A DNA stretch of 64,000 bases from Lomentospora prolificans (GCA_029532625.1 JARFXM010000003.1:1984001-2048000), one strand, 5' to 3'; shown: positions 1-13,589, counted from the first letter of the stretch. Notes: generated from the letters alone by a model not told the origin. Numbers and translations are program-made.

Positions 1-810
1 TGTACATATACAAAATACACCTCCTATTCCACTATTGAATTCAGGTGAATATACAAACCCATCCAGGTACAATACTGTTGTTTGCTCCATCATCAGATGT
101 GAGAATCGTAGGAAATAGCCGGCTAGAATTCATCCCATCGAGCCTGAAGCGCTGCGAAGCTCCTTTTACTTCGGTGCCAATATTATCAGAGGGGTTCCTC
201 GTTCCAGTTCTTCAGCCAAAACCCTAAATTCTGGAGAGGATTCAAATCAGGACTATGTGCTGGCCACTGTAGAACTGTCATACGCATTTGATATCATCCC
301 AAGTAGTAGCCCTTCAATGAATGATGGGCTGGCGCGCGCCATCTTGTTGGAGGATAGAGATATTATTTTCGTTGAAGAGACACGATCTAAAGGAAGAAAA
401 AGGAAGATATACTTATATGCAGTAACTGCACGAAACCCTCTTCCTAGGGGTATCTAGGGCCTTTTTCGAACCTACATGCATCTGAGCAAACATCCAGCCA
501 TGTGGTTTCTGATAGAAAGTTCCTATATTGCTAGATCTTCAGTATGCTAGATAGTAACCCCCTCTTCTACATTACATTATTACGTGCCCAGGTTTCATCT
601 GAAAAGTTGACTGACTCCTAATGTTGTGGGTGTGGCAGTAACTGTAGTCGTTCGGTCGCGAATAGCAACCGTGCCTCTTTTATGTTCTGCTGTTAGTTTG
701 ATTCTACATATGAATCTGCCGCCGGTGGTATCCCATCTCGTGAAATACCCTTGAAAGAGCAGTTTCACTATAAGAACAAAGGGGTGACAGCAGCATGAAA
801 CGTAAACCTA
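1..810 (-). mobile_element. Decayed Tc1/mariner transposase relic (runs off the left edge)
   Basis: Reading the minus strand gives, in the right order, scattered pieces of a Tc1-type DDE transposase. These are a helix-turn-helix end piece (SRVFHEMGYHRRQIHM near 720-765), LTAEHKR then EARLLFA near 650-690, FSDETW with the first catalytic Asp at 597-599, LQQDGA with the second Asp at 341-343, and MTVLQWPAHSPDLNPLQN at about 228-281. The pieces lie in different frames and are broken by stops, so several frameshifts and nonsense changes have accumulated. The third catalytic residue, normally Glu in the LNPIEN motif, is Gln (231-233). Spacing from second Asp to this Gln is about 36 residues, near the DD34E spacing of Tc1. 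No terminal inverted repeats were identified. It cannot encode an active enzyme. Family assignment is firm from motif order; exact ends are not. Confidence 0.82.
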
Positions 811-1611
811 TCCCAAGAATAGGATGATATCTTCATCTAAGGAGCCATTCGCAGAGTCTCTTCTTTGTGGTGTAGATATCTAGCCATGTCGAAACTTGCG
901 ACCGTGATGTAGTACAACAAGTCCACAACAGGCAGATCGGTCTCAACAGTAGTTTCTGTCTGTAGCTTTCGCGATAGTGGGTTGGTCCATTTCACTGTGG
1001 ATTTCAGCGTAGATTCCACTACGGATTTCAGATCAACTATGTATGGATTTTCATTGAATGTCTGGAGTATTTAGAAGGGAAAACATTTGTTAGTGTATCT
1101 GTTTAACAGAGTCGAGTTCAACGGGAATTGTGATGCAATGTCACTTTTGTATGTAAAATAAGCAGTGAAGAACATTGTAACTGATTGGTAAACTGTGGGG
1201 TCAAGCCTGGCTGGCGTTGATTTTCACTGAGCCAACATATCAACCCCTGGAGGAGGCGGAAGGCTGGCCACCAAGGAAGATCCCGAAACCGAACCTGTCC
1301 TAGTCCCCTTCTGCCCACATCACAGGCTTTTGCAGATCCTCAGCTGAGGGGGAAATCCCTTCCATCGCTGGCGAACCCGCTAGGGGGAAAGGATAAGCGC
1401 ATCGGGAATAGGAACTTATAAAACGGCGAAATTGACGGCGTTAGGACGCAATCGGAAAACAAGGTTGGGTAAATCAGATCAATCAGTGCCAAAGGGAATT
1501 TTCTAGCCTTTACGCTGTTATGTTTCGAGTAGTACGGGTAGGCTTATCATGTTGTGGAGTTTCATGACATCAAGAAGGCGAGCAGGCTACCAGATTGCGA
1601 AGGAGCTTCCG

Positions 1612-1654
1612 TTTCTTTTTTTTTCTCTTTTTTTTTTTTCTTTTTTTCTTTTTT
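1612..1654. repeat. Poly-T low-complexity tract
   Basis: About 43 bases are nearly all T with a few C interruptions. It makes the overlapping frames on both strands look like long Phe or Lys runs, which are not proteins. Confidence 0.95.
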
Positions 1655-3688
1655 AATCTCCGTTTCTTTCTTTGCCCTTCCCTGTCCTGGTCAGGCAAGC
1701 AGAATGGAAAGAGGCACGGGAGTGGGATACGGGATATGGAGCCAAGGAGCAGGCTTGCTTGTTGGCGTTGCGGAGGGCAAAAGCGGGTCACGAAGAATCC
1801 TCGTCATACTTCCCCGCCATTTTTAGTCGTGCGAAGACAGCCAAGAAAATCAAGGGAAAATCCGGGGCAACTAGCTCAAGGAGAAAACTGAACGCCTGAG
1901 TTTAAGGAGGCTGGCTAACTAACTTCGAAGACGAACAACGAAAACAGATGGCTGACATGAACTCAAGGACTCTTTTTTCTTACCTCTTCATCTTCCTCTT
2001 TCTCCCTGCCCGAAAAATACTTTCAGGATGGGGCGTGAAAGTTATGCAAAGCCCTCCTCCGGAAATCTTGCTTCGATACGTGTAAGGCTAGAATGAGGAA
2101 GATCCTGCTTTTGCGTGTCAAGTTTCCCAAAGTTGGTAAGGCATCATCGCCGCTCGCATCTCTTCCTTTCCCCACCTCTCTAGATGGGATGCGATGCCCA
2201 CTCGACTTCTCATGAAATACGTAATATGGTGCAAATTTTCGTGAATGGTCGCGAGCTAAGAAAAGCTCACCCTGTTGTTGTTCGCTGGCTTGAGAACCCT
2301 GGGCTGAAACGGGCAATTCCTGAAAAACGATGTCGTGGGGCATGTATGCCCCTCAGTCACCACACCATCTTCTTACTCACCGCCAGACCGGAGCGACAAA
2401 TGGGGAGCCTTGACTAAATCTTCGCGTGAAGTGCAGCAAGGCTCAGATGAATCTCCTCGTGTAATGGGACCTGTGCGAGCGGCCCGGTGGTGGTGGGGTG
2501 CGCAGGAAGAAGCCACCACCAGCAGCAGCAAGGGAAAAAAAAAAGACGGAAGAAAAGAAATGAGGGGCAGGATCATGTCAGCCCTCCCCTCCAGCGTCCG
2601 GGTTCGCTCGGCCAAGGGCCTGCGATAAGGGCGTCAAAAGTGTGGGGGAATTTCCGGGCCATCCTGGGGGTGTCTCCGGCAGGGCAAGCTGGCGAGACCG
2701 TTCCTCGTTCCTCGTCATTCCTGGTGCGCACGTTGGGCATAAACAGAAGGGCTTGGATTCTTGGTATTACGCACGCCTCAACCAACCTTAGGATGCGCCG
2801 CTATTTACACAAGAAAAGTACGAAGCAAGACCTGCCACCACGCACGCCCGTATACAACTTATCACATATAGGTCATACATCTAGGCAACGTGCAAGGCCG
2901 GGGTCTAAACTTTCCCCCTTTCAGCTCACGAGGGCTTATCAGCAACTGAGTTTGGTTGAGGACTTCCGGTCCCTGGAAAGGGTGGGTACCCCATGGCGGC
3001 GATATGGTCTACCACTCCGAAACCTGGGACGAGAAAATAGCCGAGCAGTTGTCACGCTGTCAACAAAATCTTCCTTTTTGAGTCGTGGGCTGAACCCCTG
3101 AGATGGTGCGATTTGTGGGGGTTCTTTGAGCATGGATGTTGCGAGATCCAAGACCCCGTGTGACAAGACTCTGGCTCAGTATTGGAATTCACGGGGGAGC
3201 ACTCAAACTACGTAAAAGTGATCGAGGCGTTCCGCGGGGCGTACGAATTAGAAAATTATGAAACCCGCAGAAAGATTTTTCCTCCTCCACAAAGTACTGT
3301 CTAGGCCCTTGTCGGCATAATGACTTAAGGCGTGCGAAATGCCTTGGGAGCTGGTGGTTAAAGCTCTTAGGCGATCCTGTAGAGACGCCTGCCGGTTTCT
3401 ACAACCCGCTGGGGAATACTGGTGGATGATTCGCAGCCAAGCCACCTCTAGTATAGCAGGATCCCCCAGACGGCCTCTTGGGGGGGTTTGGCAAGCGGCG
3501 ACCGGCGAGCCAAGGAATGTCCACTTCTCGAGGAGTTCGACAAGCAATTCTCGGTCTAGGACTGGAACTTGCTGTCGCATCCAAACACAAGGCGCCACAA
3601 GGCCATCTTCGTTAATACCTTTTTCCAACGTACAGTTCAGTTTGCACTCCTTTTGTCTGTTTACACCCCACACCTGCCGTCCAAAACG

Positions 3689-3708
3689 AAAAAAAAAAAA
3701 AAAAAAAA
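3689..3708. repeat. Poly-A run of 20
   Basis: An uninterrupted run of 20 A on the plus strand, followed by TT and another A-rich stretch. It could be the scar of a retroposed poly-A tail, but no element is recognisable next to it. Confidence 0.95.
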
Positions 3709-6700
3709 TTGTAAAGAAAAACAAACATGTTTGACTTATCAATCGGTGTCCGCATCACGCTCGGCGTTACGAATGCGTGACCCGATCTTAATAATACCAC
3801 CTCCCCATTTTAGGTCTAGATTCGTTTTTATCACGGTTGGATTCTGGGGCCCCAAAGATCTCAGTGCCGCCATCGGATTCGCGCGCAAAATGTGGGGGTG
3901 AGCGGAGATCGTCCCAAGGTTTTTCCGCTCCTTCTCCAAAAATGGGAAAGCCTGATGGGTGCACCATGAGTCCGACAGGGGTGCGGTTAACATTCAATGG
4001 GGGTCTTATGAAACAGCTTGTGCTTGAGTCAAGCAGACAGTGGTGAAAAAAAGGGTGGGCCGTGAAACTGGAGCCTTCCGTCATTCCGGATTCATGGGGG
4101 TCCAGTGTCGACATCTCGCTCCGTTCTTGCGCTGGCCAATATTCTTGCTGTGGCCGATGTACTGAAAGTGGGCTATGGCAGTTTTCAGTAAAATTCTCTA
4201 TGAATGGTCTGATCAGGCTCATGTCCTCACATGCTGTCCTTGGCTTAGAGTGAGGAAAATAATTTTCCTTCCCCACAATCTGGTAACCGCGCTTCCTTGC
4301 TGATGGCTACCTCGGCAGGTAATCGGAGGGTCCTGAGACGCAGATAGTCGAGCTCATCCTATGGATATGTCATCTCTCTCAACGGACCTTCTCTTTATGG
4401 CCACTCGAGTGGGCGCCTGTTACCACCGAAATTAGGCCTTGGCTCGCCCCATGCCCCGTCGGAACAGTGGGGATGGATGGGGAAGGTGTCTCCGAAGCCT
4501 AACTCTGAACTGATAAGGACTTCGGTGTTCGGTGTCTTTGCTCAGTGGCCCCAGACTGTCTTTGGTCCTTGGTAGCTCGACTTATCTTTCTTTGCGAAAG
4601 AACCAAGCGGCAATAAAGGGAAAAGGAAAAAAGTTCGGCCCCTATGAAAGTGAGTCCGCAAATAACTCCACCAGCTGGCATCAATCGCGCAATCCAGGTC
4701 AAAAATAGCGGAGTCCGCCTATTATTCTGTTCATTCCCTCAATCCGTTCGGATGACTGCGATACGGGAAAAAGCGGCAAGAGTTTCAGGACCCCCACGGA
4801 CTTTGTGGGAGTCTGAGCGACAGGATGAAGCTCCTCTGTGCACGTTCTTTTATATTTGGGTCCGCTCAGCTCCACGGTTCCATGGTAATGAAAAATCTGT
4901 AAGCTCGCAAGCACTGCGCACCTACACTGCCTGCACCAGTCATCAACCTGACCTGGTTTGGGTATTGTTATGGAAGTGGTTGGTTTGGGGGAAGCCTTGG
5001 CCCTCCACTGAGCAAGTTACAGACTCTGGGTCAGTCCAATAATCTTGGCTGAAAGGTTGGCTCTCGCTCCAGTTTTCTTTATGCTGGCAAATTCTTGTCG
5101 CCCCAGTTTCGCCTTTACCAGTTGTGTTGGCTCAGGTGGTTTGAAAAGGTCGGACTGAGTGAGTGGGCGACACAATTACGATTAGACAGTCAAAAATGGG
5201 GGCGCCCACTCGAAGCAAGTATGTCCAATTGAATATTGCCATGGAATATATCCGGGCACTTGTGTCATCATCATGCTGGCAAGGGATTAGTCATCCTGTA
5301 TTGGCTTAATCGCCAGGCAAGCTTCAGAGCCGGTGCCTCAGCATTGGACTCTGTCCATTCACGGCGTAACATCCAGTTACGGCCCCGCTTAATGGAGTTA
5401 ACAATTGATACCTAGGAGAAGAGCTGAACAGACATTGCAGCATTGCCTACTTCGTTTGCCGTGAGGCTCGACTGACCTGCACTGCCGGTCCCGTATTTTG
5501 CAACCGGCATCGAAGGCATGCTGAGATCTGACCACTTGACATAACAGTGGCGTCAGTGGGAAATTACAACAAACCAGCCAGCCGAATCACGCATCTTCTA
5601 TGGGGTTCTTAAGTCGATCATTCCATCTTGTCTACGGGAAACTCACCGTGGTTAAGTTTCGACCGTTCCCTACTCGCACGCGCTCTGCGAAGGAGCACAC
5701 GCCCTATGTTGCCTGTCAACCGTTGATTTAGTACTCTCGACTTGTAGAACAGGACCTGCCCTTTGTGCAGCCGTCCAAGCAAAAGAAACCCAGGGGTACG
5801 CTGGACCACACACCCTGGTCCTACCACTTCCTTTTTCTGTTCTTTCCAGAACGTTTCCCCCGGGTTTTTGGTTCTGGTTCATGGGGCGACAGGGCCGAGC
5901 ACCCCTGAGAAATGCCCCCTCCCTCAAGGTCTTGGTCTGCACCAGATCCCAGCCAGTTGTCAAAGAGAACATCTTTATGCTCTTCCCCGTATGATGGGGA
6001 TGCACTGGGCACCGGCACGGCTTCCGGACGAAAATCCTAGGAGAGGGAGACATGGAACCCTGCTCTGTCGTTCCAGAGACCAATCACCGACGCATGCGAC
6101 ATGAGCTATTTAGATGTACCTGGGCGAGTCGTCCCATGGATCCCTCGCATATCACAGGACCTTGTCGAAGTCTGAAAGGAGTAGCCAAGAACGGTTGGAC
6201 GGGCACTGTCCTCCGTCGTACTCAGCATCAAGATGGTTCCCTCGAGCATCACGGAACTCGAGTCCGTTATCTTTAAGTATATCCCAGGCTCAGCTCCACG
6301 AATAGCAAAGACAGAAGAGCACTGGCGAAACGAACTCGAATAGTTTGGTTCAAGCTCCATGACTTGGGTAGCATTACCATCCGTAAGAGACCGAACCCGC
6401 GCGCGCTTCGCTTTGAGATGTGCTTCAAGCAAGCTGACACATTGGTTTTTTCTTTGCGTGCGCGGAATACGGGCTTGAAACAAGCGGCCTCTCATCAGCC
6501 AGTGCGCGAGAAGCTTGCATATAGTACGGGAACGCTCCTGTCTGGTTCGCGCATCAGGGGTGTAGCCTTACTATCAAGGGGGAGCGCTCTGACACTCTTT
6601 TGCACGGCACACACCACGCCCTCGAAGCAAGACCTCTAGACGAAGATGCGCTGGCTAATCTTTCACCATGATACCCCCCAAGCCAGATGCCGACTATTCG

Positions 6701-8470
6701 ATACGATGGTCTCCATCCCGGCCTTTTCTCCCTGAACATGCAGAGCAGAGCTCACACTTGGAAGAGGTTCGAGTGAAAGTCGGCAGTGGCTCGTTAGATT
6801 GGATCAGGCCCCATCAACGTAATGGCCGATTCGACTCCTAACAGCCGGGTCCATTCCGGCGACACCAGTAGAGCTGGCTACAAGCACTGCAAACTCATTT
6901 AGGCCGTATCCTGGAGCCTGTAAGCCAACCACTACGAAGGTGGTCTGTTGTTTTTACGGGGCTCCCTTCCCCCACTACGACAACAGTAGATAAGGAAATT
7001 CGGATGCCACAATACGAGAGCTCTCGCTTATGTTTTGGCATTGCGCCTTCGACCTTCCCCATCTTGAGTGACGACTCTCGTAGCTTATCTGACCGCCCGC
7101 TATCATGAGTGCCAAAAGCCTAGTCGATGGCACAGATGGCCGTGCGGTGCTCTTATCATAGAACAAGTTACAGGTTTGGGCTTAATTATCTTGCAGCTTA
7201 CCCAGGAACAGCACCATCGGGACCCCCAAAATATGATATGTGATTAAGTTCTATATTAACTTTGCCTCTAGCTGCCAGTGGATATTGGCACCCCAACCCG
7301 CCTCGCTCTCATCTTTTCTATTGGAGAACGGTTCGGCATAACACTGGGTGGTTAATATGGGGTATTGCGACTCCTCTGGATCGCGATCAATTTATATTCT
7401 TAATGGACCCGTTGCTGTGTTCTTGGAACTCGCAAGACCCATGAGAGGGAGGGAGGCGATTTTCTCGTGACATCCTCATCTTCTATGGTGCCTGGCTATA
7501 ACCAATAGGACCCATGCCCTGAACCATCCCGATAACGTGACTTCTACTCTCGGGATTACGGCGCGATAGCTATATCTGGAAACTAGCTGTTGAGAAGGCC
7601 CTTGGTACGTGACGATTGCGGAGCTCAGTGACGCAGAACCATACCGGGCCGTCAACCGAGTACGTAAGAAGTCGAAACCCCAAATTTTGTGAACAAACAA
7701 GCCTGTGGATTATCGAGAGCGGCCGCCTACACGGTAGGTTATGACGGGGCCGCTTCTCATATTTAAAAGTTTGCCGGTGTGCTGGAGTGGCAGAAGAGAA
7801 GTGAATTTACCGTCAGAGGGCCGCGCTCAAAATTGAAAGACTTGGCGGATACACATCAGTCTTTCGAATATGGCACAGGTTGGAGTTACTGAAAACGGAA
7901 GTAGATGCGGCGTCGACGCAAGAAGCTGGGGAACGCAACCGGCCGCAACTATGTTGTTCCCACAAATACATTGCGAGGTAGCCCTCTCCAAGAGGTCGGA
8001 TACTGGAATACGGAGTCGTCAAAACTCGCCTAGGGGCCAGGCAGGACATCCTGCTTTAGCGATGTGTGGCCAAGCGCACAACTTGCCCTAGGTATTTTTC
8101 AGATGCCTCTGCCACGCGCGCTCTTGGCCACTCCCCTTCTTCCCTCCTCCGGGGATTGTCGTTCCTCCATGTTGCTCAACTTGCCACAGAGAGGACCGAG
8201 GTAATTTCATTACGTTTCGCATCCATCTAGGGACGGGCCGTTGGTCGGATAAGTTTCGCACTCTTATTTCCTGGGTTGGCTCGTGAGTCATTGATGGCCG
8301 CGAGCGCAAGACCACTCCGAAATCACGCAAGCTATAGTCTCGGCTCGAGAGGCTATCGGGAAGCACTTCATGGTGGTGTTGTACGCGGCCAGAGTGGTTT
8401 TATCGAAGGCAACTAGGCAACCGAGTAAGATGATAACATCAACGGCTGAATCTAATTGGGGTATACAAAC

Positions 8471-8514
8471 ACCGGAGGATATAAAGCCCGGCCGGATGTC
8501 CTGCATCCTCCGGT
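8471..8514. repeat. Perfect 10-bp inverted repeat (hairpin)
   Basis: ACCGGAGGAT at 8471-8480 is mirrored exactly by ATCCTCCGGT at 8505-8514, with a 24-base GC-rich spacer that contains AGCCCGGCCGG. No gene is adjacent. It could be a cruciform, an old element terminus or chance. Confidence 0.7.
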
Positions 8515-9720
8515 ATCTCAAGTCCCCTCTCTGGGGCTTGGGGGGAAGCTACTATGGTTTAATTGTCCAGGTCGGTGGTGTTACCAAGGAGATTTTCTCT
8601 GAGGGATGGGGCCAAATATGGGGAACGACTGGCTCAGAGACCGGGTAAAGTGAGAAAGGATGAACCAACTGCATCCAACGAGATTGGATTCCTGGGCAAG
8701 TTCCAGGTTGGAAGGGCAGGCTCTCCAGCACTCCTGAACCCCCTGGCATGCTGCAACAATTAGGGACGGAACAGGCCCTTATCAGTGGCTTGTTTAGTTC
8801 AAGGAAGTCCGTCGATTCGAGGACGCTTTAAAGTGTCTGGGCACGTTGTTTGGAAACTTGGAGCTCGTTCGTTGGTTCGACCGTCTGTAGGCTCACCCGG
8901 GACCTTGGGAAACTTTTCTCAGCACGAAGTGTGGCGGGCGCCGTTCACGCTGGCCATTGGAGGCTTTTCAACCCAGGCGGAATGCCGCAAACAACAGCAC
9001 TGGATCCAGTCGCCTCTGCTGTATGATCTCGTGGCAAAATTTTGAGGGTGTCTTGCAGCCACTGGGTAAATAGAGACCCATTAAAGCCATAAAAAAGAAA
9101 TAAAAAAAAAAAAGCGCGGCCGGTACTAGCAACCCTAATTCCATGAAGCTCCCGGAAGAGGACCCTGAATGCCTACAATGGGCCGCATATTACCTTACTG
9201 GGGAAAGAAAAAATATAAAATATTAAAAGGAAGGGGGTGGTAAAGAGGAAAGAAGAGGAAAGCAGAGGAAACCTTCCGCCAAATTTCTCGAGGAGCACGT
9301 CTCGTTGCGCCATCGATGGGTTAGTCCAAAACAGCTTTACGAAGGTATAACAAAGGCACATATAGAGAACTCAGGTAGCACAGAACCGCAGAATTCCGTG
9401 GCGCTTGGATCTTAGTCAGGCTTCGAAGGTGCATCAAACAAAGGAACAAGACCCTAAGTGAACACCGAACTCTGCCCTCATCGCCTCGTCTGGTAACCCT
9501 CAGCGGGTTTTGACAGAGACATTACGAATCTAACTGGCGACAAGCCTGGTAAAAGTACGGCCGCGCAGCGCACCATGGGCGACGCGTAGCGCGCAGTCGA
9601 TGGTCAGTGGCCATGACCCTCGAAGGAACGGAATTTCGGGGTTGGCGGATCGTGCAGCATTGGACCCCAGCCCTAGGATTTTCCTGCCGTCTTCCCCGGT
9701 AGCTTCTCCACAGAAGCGAC

Positions 9721-9741
9721 AGATTTCAGATTTCAGATTTT
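9721..9741. repeat. Short tandem repeat AGATTTY x3
   Basis: Three head-to-tail copies of a 7-base unit, AGATTTC, AGATTTC, AGATTTT, about 100 bases before the polypyrimidine/polypurine switch. Confidence 0.85.
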
Positions 9742-9834
9742 ACTGGTAGCACTGCTCGATTAATGCCCAGGCTCCGAGAGGCTGGGTTCACAAGCAGAGC
9801 TTGCTTCCTCGTTAGCATGTTGCCGCTCCTTTCC

Positions 9835-9965
9835 TTCTCCTCCTCCTCCTCTAATTCTTTTTTTTTTTTTCCTCTTTTCCTTTTTGTCTCTTCCATTCTC
9901 CCCTCATCTTGGAAAAGAAGAGGGGAGGGAGGGAAAGAGGGGGGAAAAGGGGAAAAGAAAAAAGG
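9835..9965. repeat. Polypyrimidine tract followed by polypurine tract
   Basis: About 75 bases of almost pure C/T on the plus strand (ending near 9910) run straight into about 50 bases of almost pure A/G. The arms are partly complementary (CCTTTTCC-like against GGAAAAGG-like), so the region could fold as a long imperfect hairpin or form triplex DNA. It inflates overlapping open frames on both strands. Confidence 0.8.
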
Positions 9966-11201
9966 GCGATATTACGACCTAACCGTTCGAATGGACGCCT
10001 TAGCTTCCCCCTCAGAACAGCGAGACAATGGAAGTCAAAAGAGCAAAGAAGGTTCCTTGCACCGGAACTTCTCACCTTCTTTCCCACTTGATCTTGCGTC
10101 TGGTCCATCTCTACTTGTTCTTGGGTGCCCCATGGTGTCAATGGATCGAGGACAGACAAGGGAGGGGGCGTGACCATAGGATGCGCAACCGACACCCGCG
10201 ATTGCAATATGGACATCCGCGCTGCACACGCCAGCCTTGTGCAGCGTGCCACTATTATTCTGTCCTCTCCCCTCTGTGTGGGTTTGTCGGACATGCCCTC
10301 CCCCCGCCCCCCATGTATTTCCAGATACGAGCGTGGGACACGCCCCCCACAAAATTGTTGCCCGCCCCTTGCTATTGACTTGGTGCGCTCGAGAAGTAAT
10401 TTAGATTTTGCTCTCCCCAGTTGTATTTTCAGGGCGGGTCGTATTGGAGCGAGTGTTAGAGTACACTTTACGATTGTGCCTTTTCGTTTGGACCTGCATT
10501 TGCATATATGACGGATGGAGGGATGGCATCTAAAGTAAATTGGATTTGTATGTTTCAAGCGAGACCATTGAGTGGAACAGCTTTGGAGCTACGAATAGCC
10601 CGGTATGTCCGGGTTGATTAGCCTGGCGTCCTTAACCACGATTGATCCTTGATGGCACGACAAGACGTTCGATGGAACCAAGGCCACCGAAGCCACGCAG
10701 GCAATCATGTTCCTTGCAGTGATGCGAGACGAAGACAGGGGCGCAAAGGCTCGGACTCACCACCTCGAAGATGTCGGATCCATGAAGACTTGAGGCCGAG
10801 CGCACGTTGAAGTCGACGGTTCATGAAGAATTTACTGATGTCTGTTCCGTTCCCTGCTTGCCACGGGGGGGTCAGACTTTGCCCAGGCCCTTTCCAAAAA
10901 CACCTCTGACCAGGGCGCTTTGCCGTTTCCCCAATTGACTCATTTATATTTCTCTGCTCAACGGGTCCAAGTTGAGGCGGAGCCCTGTTTCTCTCTCGAA
11001 CTCGTTAGCATGTGCCTGCCTGGATATGGAATTCCCCCAATAATCAACAGAGGGCTGGCATCGGACGAGGGTCCTCTGTTTCCACATGGTTTCTGTTTGG
11101 AGCTGTGCTGAACTGTCGTTGTTCTCTAGCCGTCCACTGCACAATGCATCTGGAGGTCTCCGTGCCTCTCTGCATGCATAGGAAGCGGGGACTTTTCGAA
11201 G

Positions 11202-11220
11202 AAAAAAAAAAAAAAAAAAA
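11202..11220. repeat. Poly-A run of 19
   Basis: An uninterrupted run of 19 A on the plus strand, with no recognisable element on its 5' side. Confidence 0.95.
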
Positions 11221-13562
11221 GGACACCGGGCCACATAGTGGAAAGGCCTCCCGTAACCCTCGTTTCTTTTCATTTCATTTCTATTCTCGCCCTTTGTTTT
11301 TATTACCTAGGCCCTTTCCGCGAAATTCTGTCCTCTCTTGTCTTTAGCGAGAGGCGAGAAACATGTGTTCCTCATCGCCCTGCGCTTCAGGGCTCGGGAG
11401 GAGCTGTTTTGACGAGTTACAGATCCCTGCCTTCCTCGGCCAGGTGCAGATGCAAGGATCATAACACTCCGTAGTTCGTTTATCCTTCTGGAGCAAAACC
11501 CACTGTAGCAGTGTCTGTATACGGTTTCATTGGGCTTCTGCGATAGAGTAGTAATGGTGCGAGCCGCAAGCTGCTAGGTTACTTTGTCGAGTGAGAGGGC
11601 AGTGATCTGGCGGAAAATCTAGTCTGTCTGAGCCTACAATAGGTAGTCCGCGTATGTTTCCGCGCAACGCTACGGCTAGACGGGCAATTTTGTTCTCGAG
11701 AACAGGGTTCTAGAAATGCTAAGTATGCATTATCTTGTTCTCCTACCCTTTCTCGTTGCTTCCCGGCACCCTCCCTTTCCTCCGAGGGTGCGTTTGGCAA
11801 GAGTCAAAGCTGGTCCACTTTCCCCAACGGCCCTAGACGTGATTGATGCTTGTTCGATGGTTGGGATAAGATGAAGCACTCCGTCTAACACTGGGCATCC
11901 AGGGTCATAGAGCATGACAAAAAGATCCAAGGGTCTGCTTGCACAGGATGGGGGTCAGCTCAAGCCAAAGGTGTCCAATTCGCGACACATTCAGCAATCG
12001 GCCAACTCGTTTACATTCCCCAGGTACAATTTGCGAGTACGAAACACGCACCTCGACAAGTAGCAGTCTCCCGTAATTGCATGCTTAGAAGGAAGATTAT
12101 ATGGGTCGCACATTTCTTTTAACCAGGACAGATCTATACTTTCGTGGCGGCAGGTGCTAGTAGCCCTGGGTTATACCCTGATATAGCATCTTACCGCCTC
12201 AGTCCGCGCGGTACGGATTATAGATGGGAGAGTATAAGGGAGGGGGCGTGTATCTTGCCGCTGACCGAGACGGGATCCCCCACTCGGTGAACCAGAGGTT
12301 CCCTTGGTTGTTATTTTGGTCAGTTCCCCTTGCTTTCATTTCATCCCCCATCTCGATCCTGAAGAATTCCGGCATGGGTTTCCGGGTACGGAAGGGCGAA
12401 AGACGCGGAGAAAAGGATCAAAGGATCAAAAAAGGGGGGAATTGTTGGGGTCGGGGATTCGGGGACCTTGTTGGACAACGAACGGAACTTCTATGTTGTC
12501 TATCTTGATCAGGCCGGGCGGTGAAATTCCTCCGAAGTCGACTATCCGTAGTCCTTCCGATGTTACGGTGTGTAAGTGCACAACCTGCGATGATTCTGGA
12601 GCAGGTAGAGTACGGATGAATCAAAAGATGCGTAGCAATTGATCTGGAAATTTTTGCGAAGGCCTCATGTGGAGTGGGAAAATCCGCCGACATCTTACAT
12701 CTCGCTTGAGATTTTTGGAGAAAAATCAGGAGCAAGCGAGCGCGAGGGGTTCAATTCAAGCAAGCGCGGCGTATACAAAGATAATTGACCCCAATATCGC
12801 CGCTACTACCTTTAATGTTCCTCTTTCTTGCTGGCAATCCGCTCGAGGACAGGCGGTAGTTTCGGGATTGGGGCGGGCGCTTCGTTCTGAGGCAAGCTCG
12901 GGGAATCTCTCCGACGTAATCCCCTGTGGAGATGCTTGTCTTACACGGAAGCAACTCTTGCCATCTCCTGGAGCAACTCTTAAATGAGAGACAAGGGGGT
13001 CGCAGATTTCAACTTGCTTAAGCCTGCGGTTTACGACTTGCAGCAGGGTATGTCGTCAATCGGGCTGCAGAAACGACCGGAACGAAAGAAAGAAAAGCTC
13101 ATATTGTCGCTGACTACTCTCCCTTGTTGTTTTGCCTCCTCATATAGTTTCCACGTCAGCCGCCCGTTACGTATGGACGGGATATGGGAGAATTCAAAAC
13201 GCGGTTTGAAAAGCGCTTCCTCTTACCCGCACTCGCCCCGCGTCGATCTCCTTGCTGCAGTTCACCCCCCTCTGAGGCTTTGCGCTCCTCGCTCCCCGTC
13301 CCGTCTCTGCAGCACATCACTTCTAGAGGGAAGAGGCCCTGGCCTATATCTCTGAATCGCAAGCGAACATGCTGTGGCCAGAATGTGGGTTGTCATCTAC
13401 CTTGAGATGGTATACGAAATAGGGGTGTGCTAGGCCTTATTCCAAACGAACGGGGCCTGGTAATAGATCATTGATGCATGCTGTCAGGACGCATCTAGGA
13501 AATTAGAGATTGAGGGGCGTGCATATGCTAGTGGATATCTCAAGATCCAATTCATGAGATAT

Positions 13563-13589
13563 GAGAGAGAAAGAGAGAGAGAGAGAGGT
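13563..13589. repeat. (GA)n microsatellite
   Basis: About 13 GA units, interrupted once by an extra A. Confidence 0.95.

Noticed and set aside
45..227. 60-codon plus-strand frame at the left edge
   Set aside because: It is the antisense of the Tc1/mariner relic.
2487..3101. 204-codon plus-strand open frame with a poly-Gln/Lys start
   Set aside because: Low-complexity start, no domain, poor start context and no neighbouring exons.
9851..10558. 235-codon minus-strand open frame
   Set aside because: Its end is poly-Lys/Arg from the polypurine tract, there is no domain or splice support, and the remainder has no recognisable pattern.
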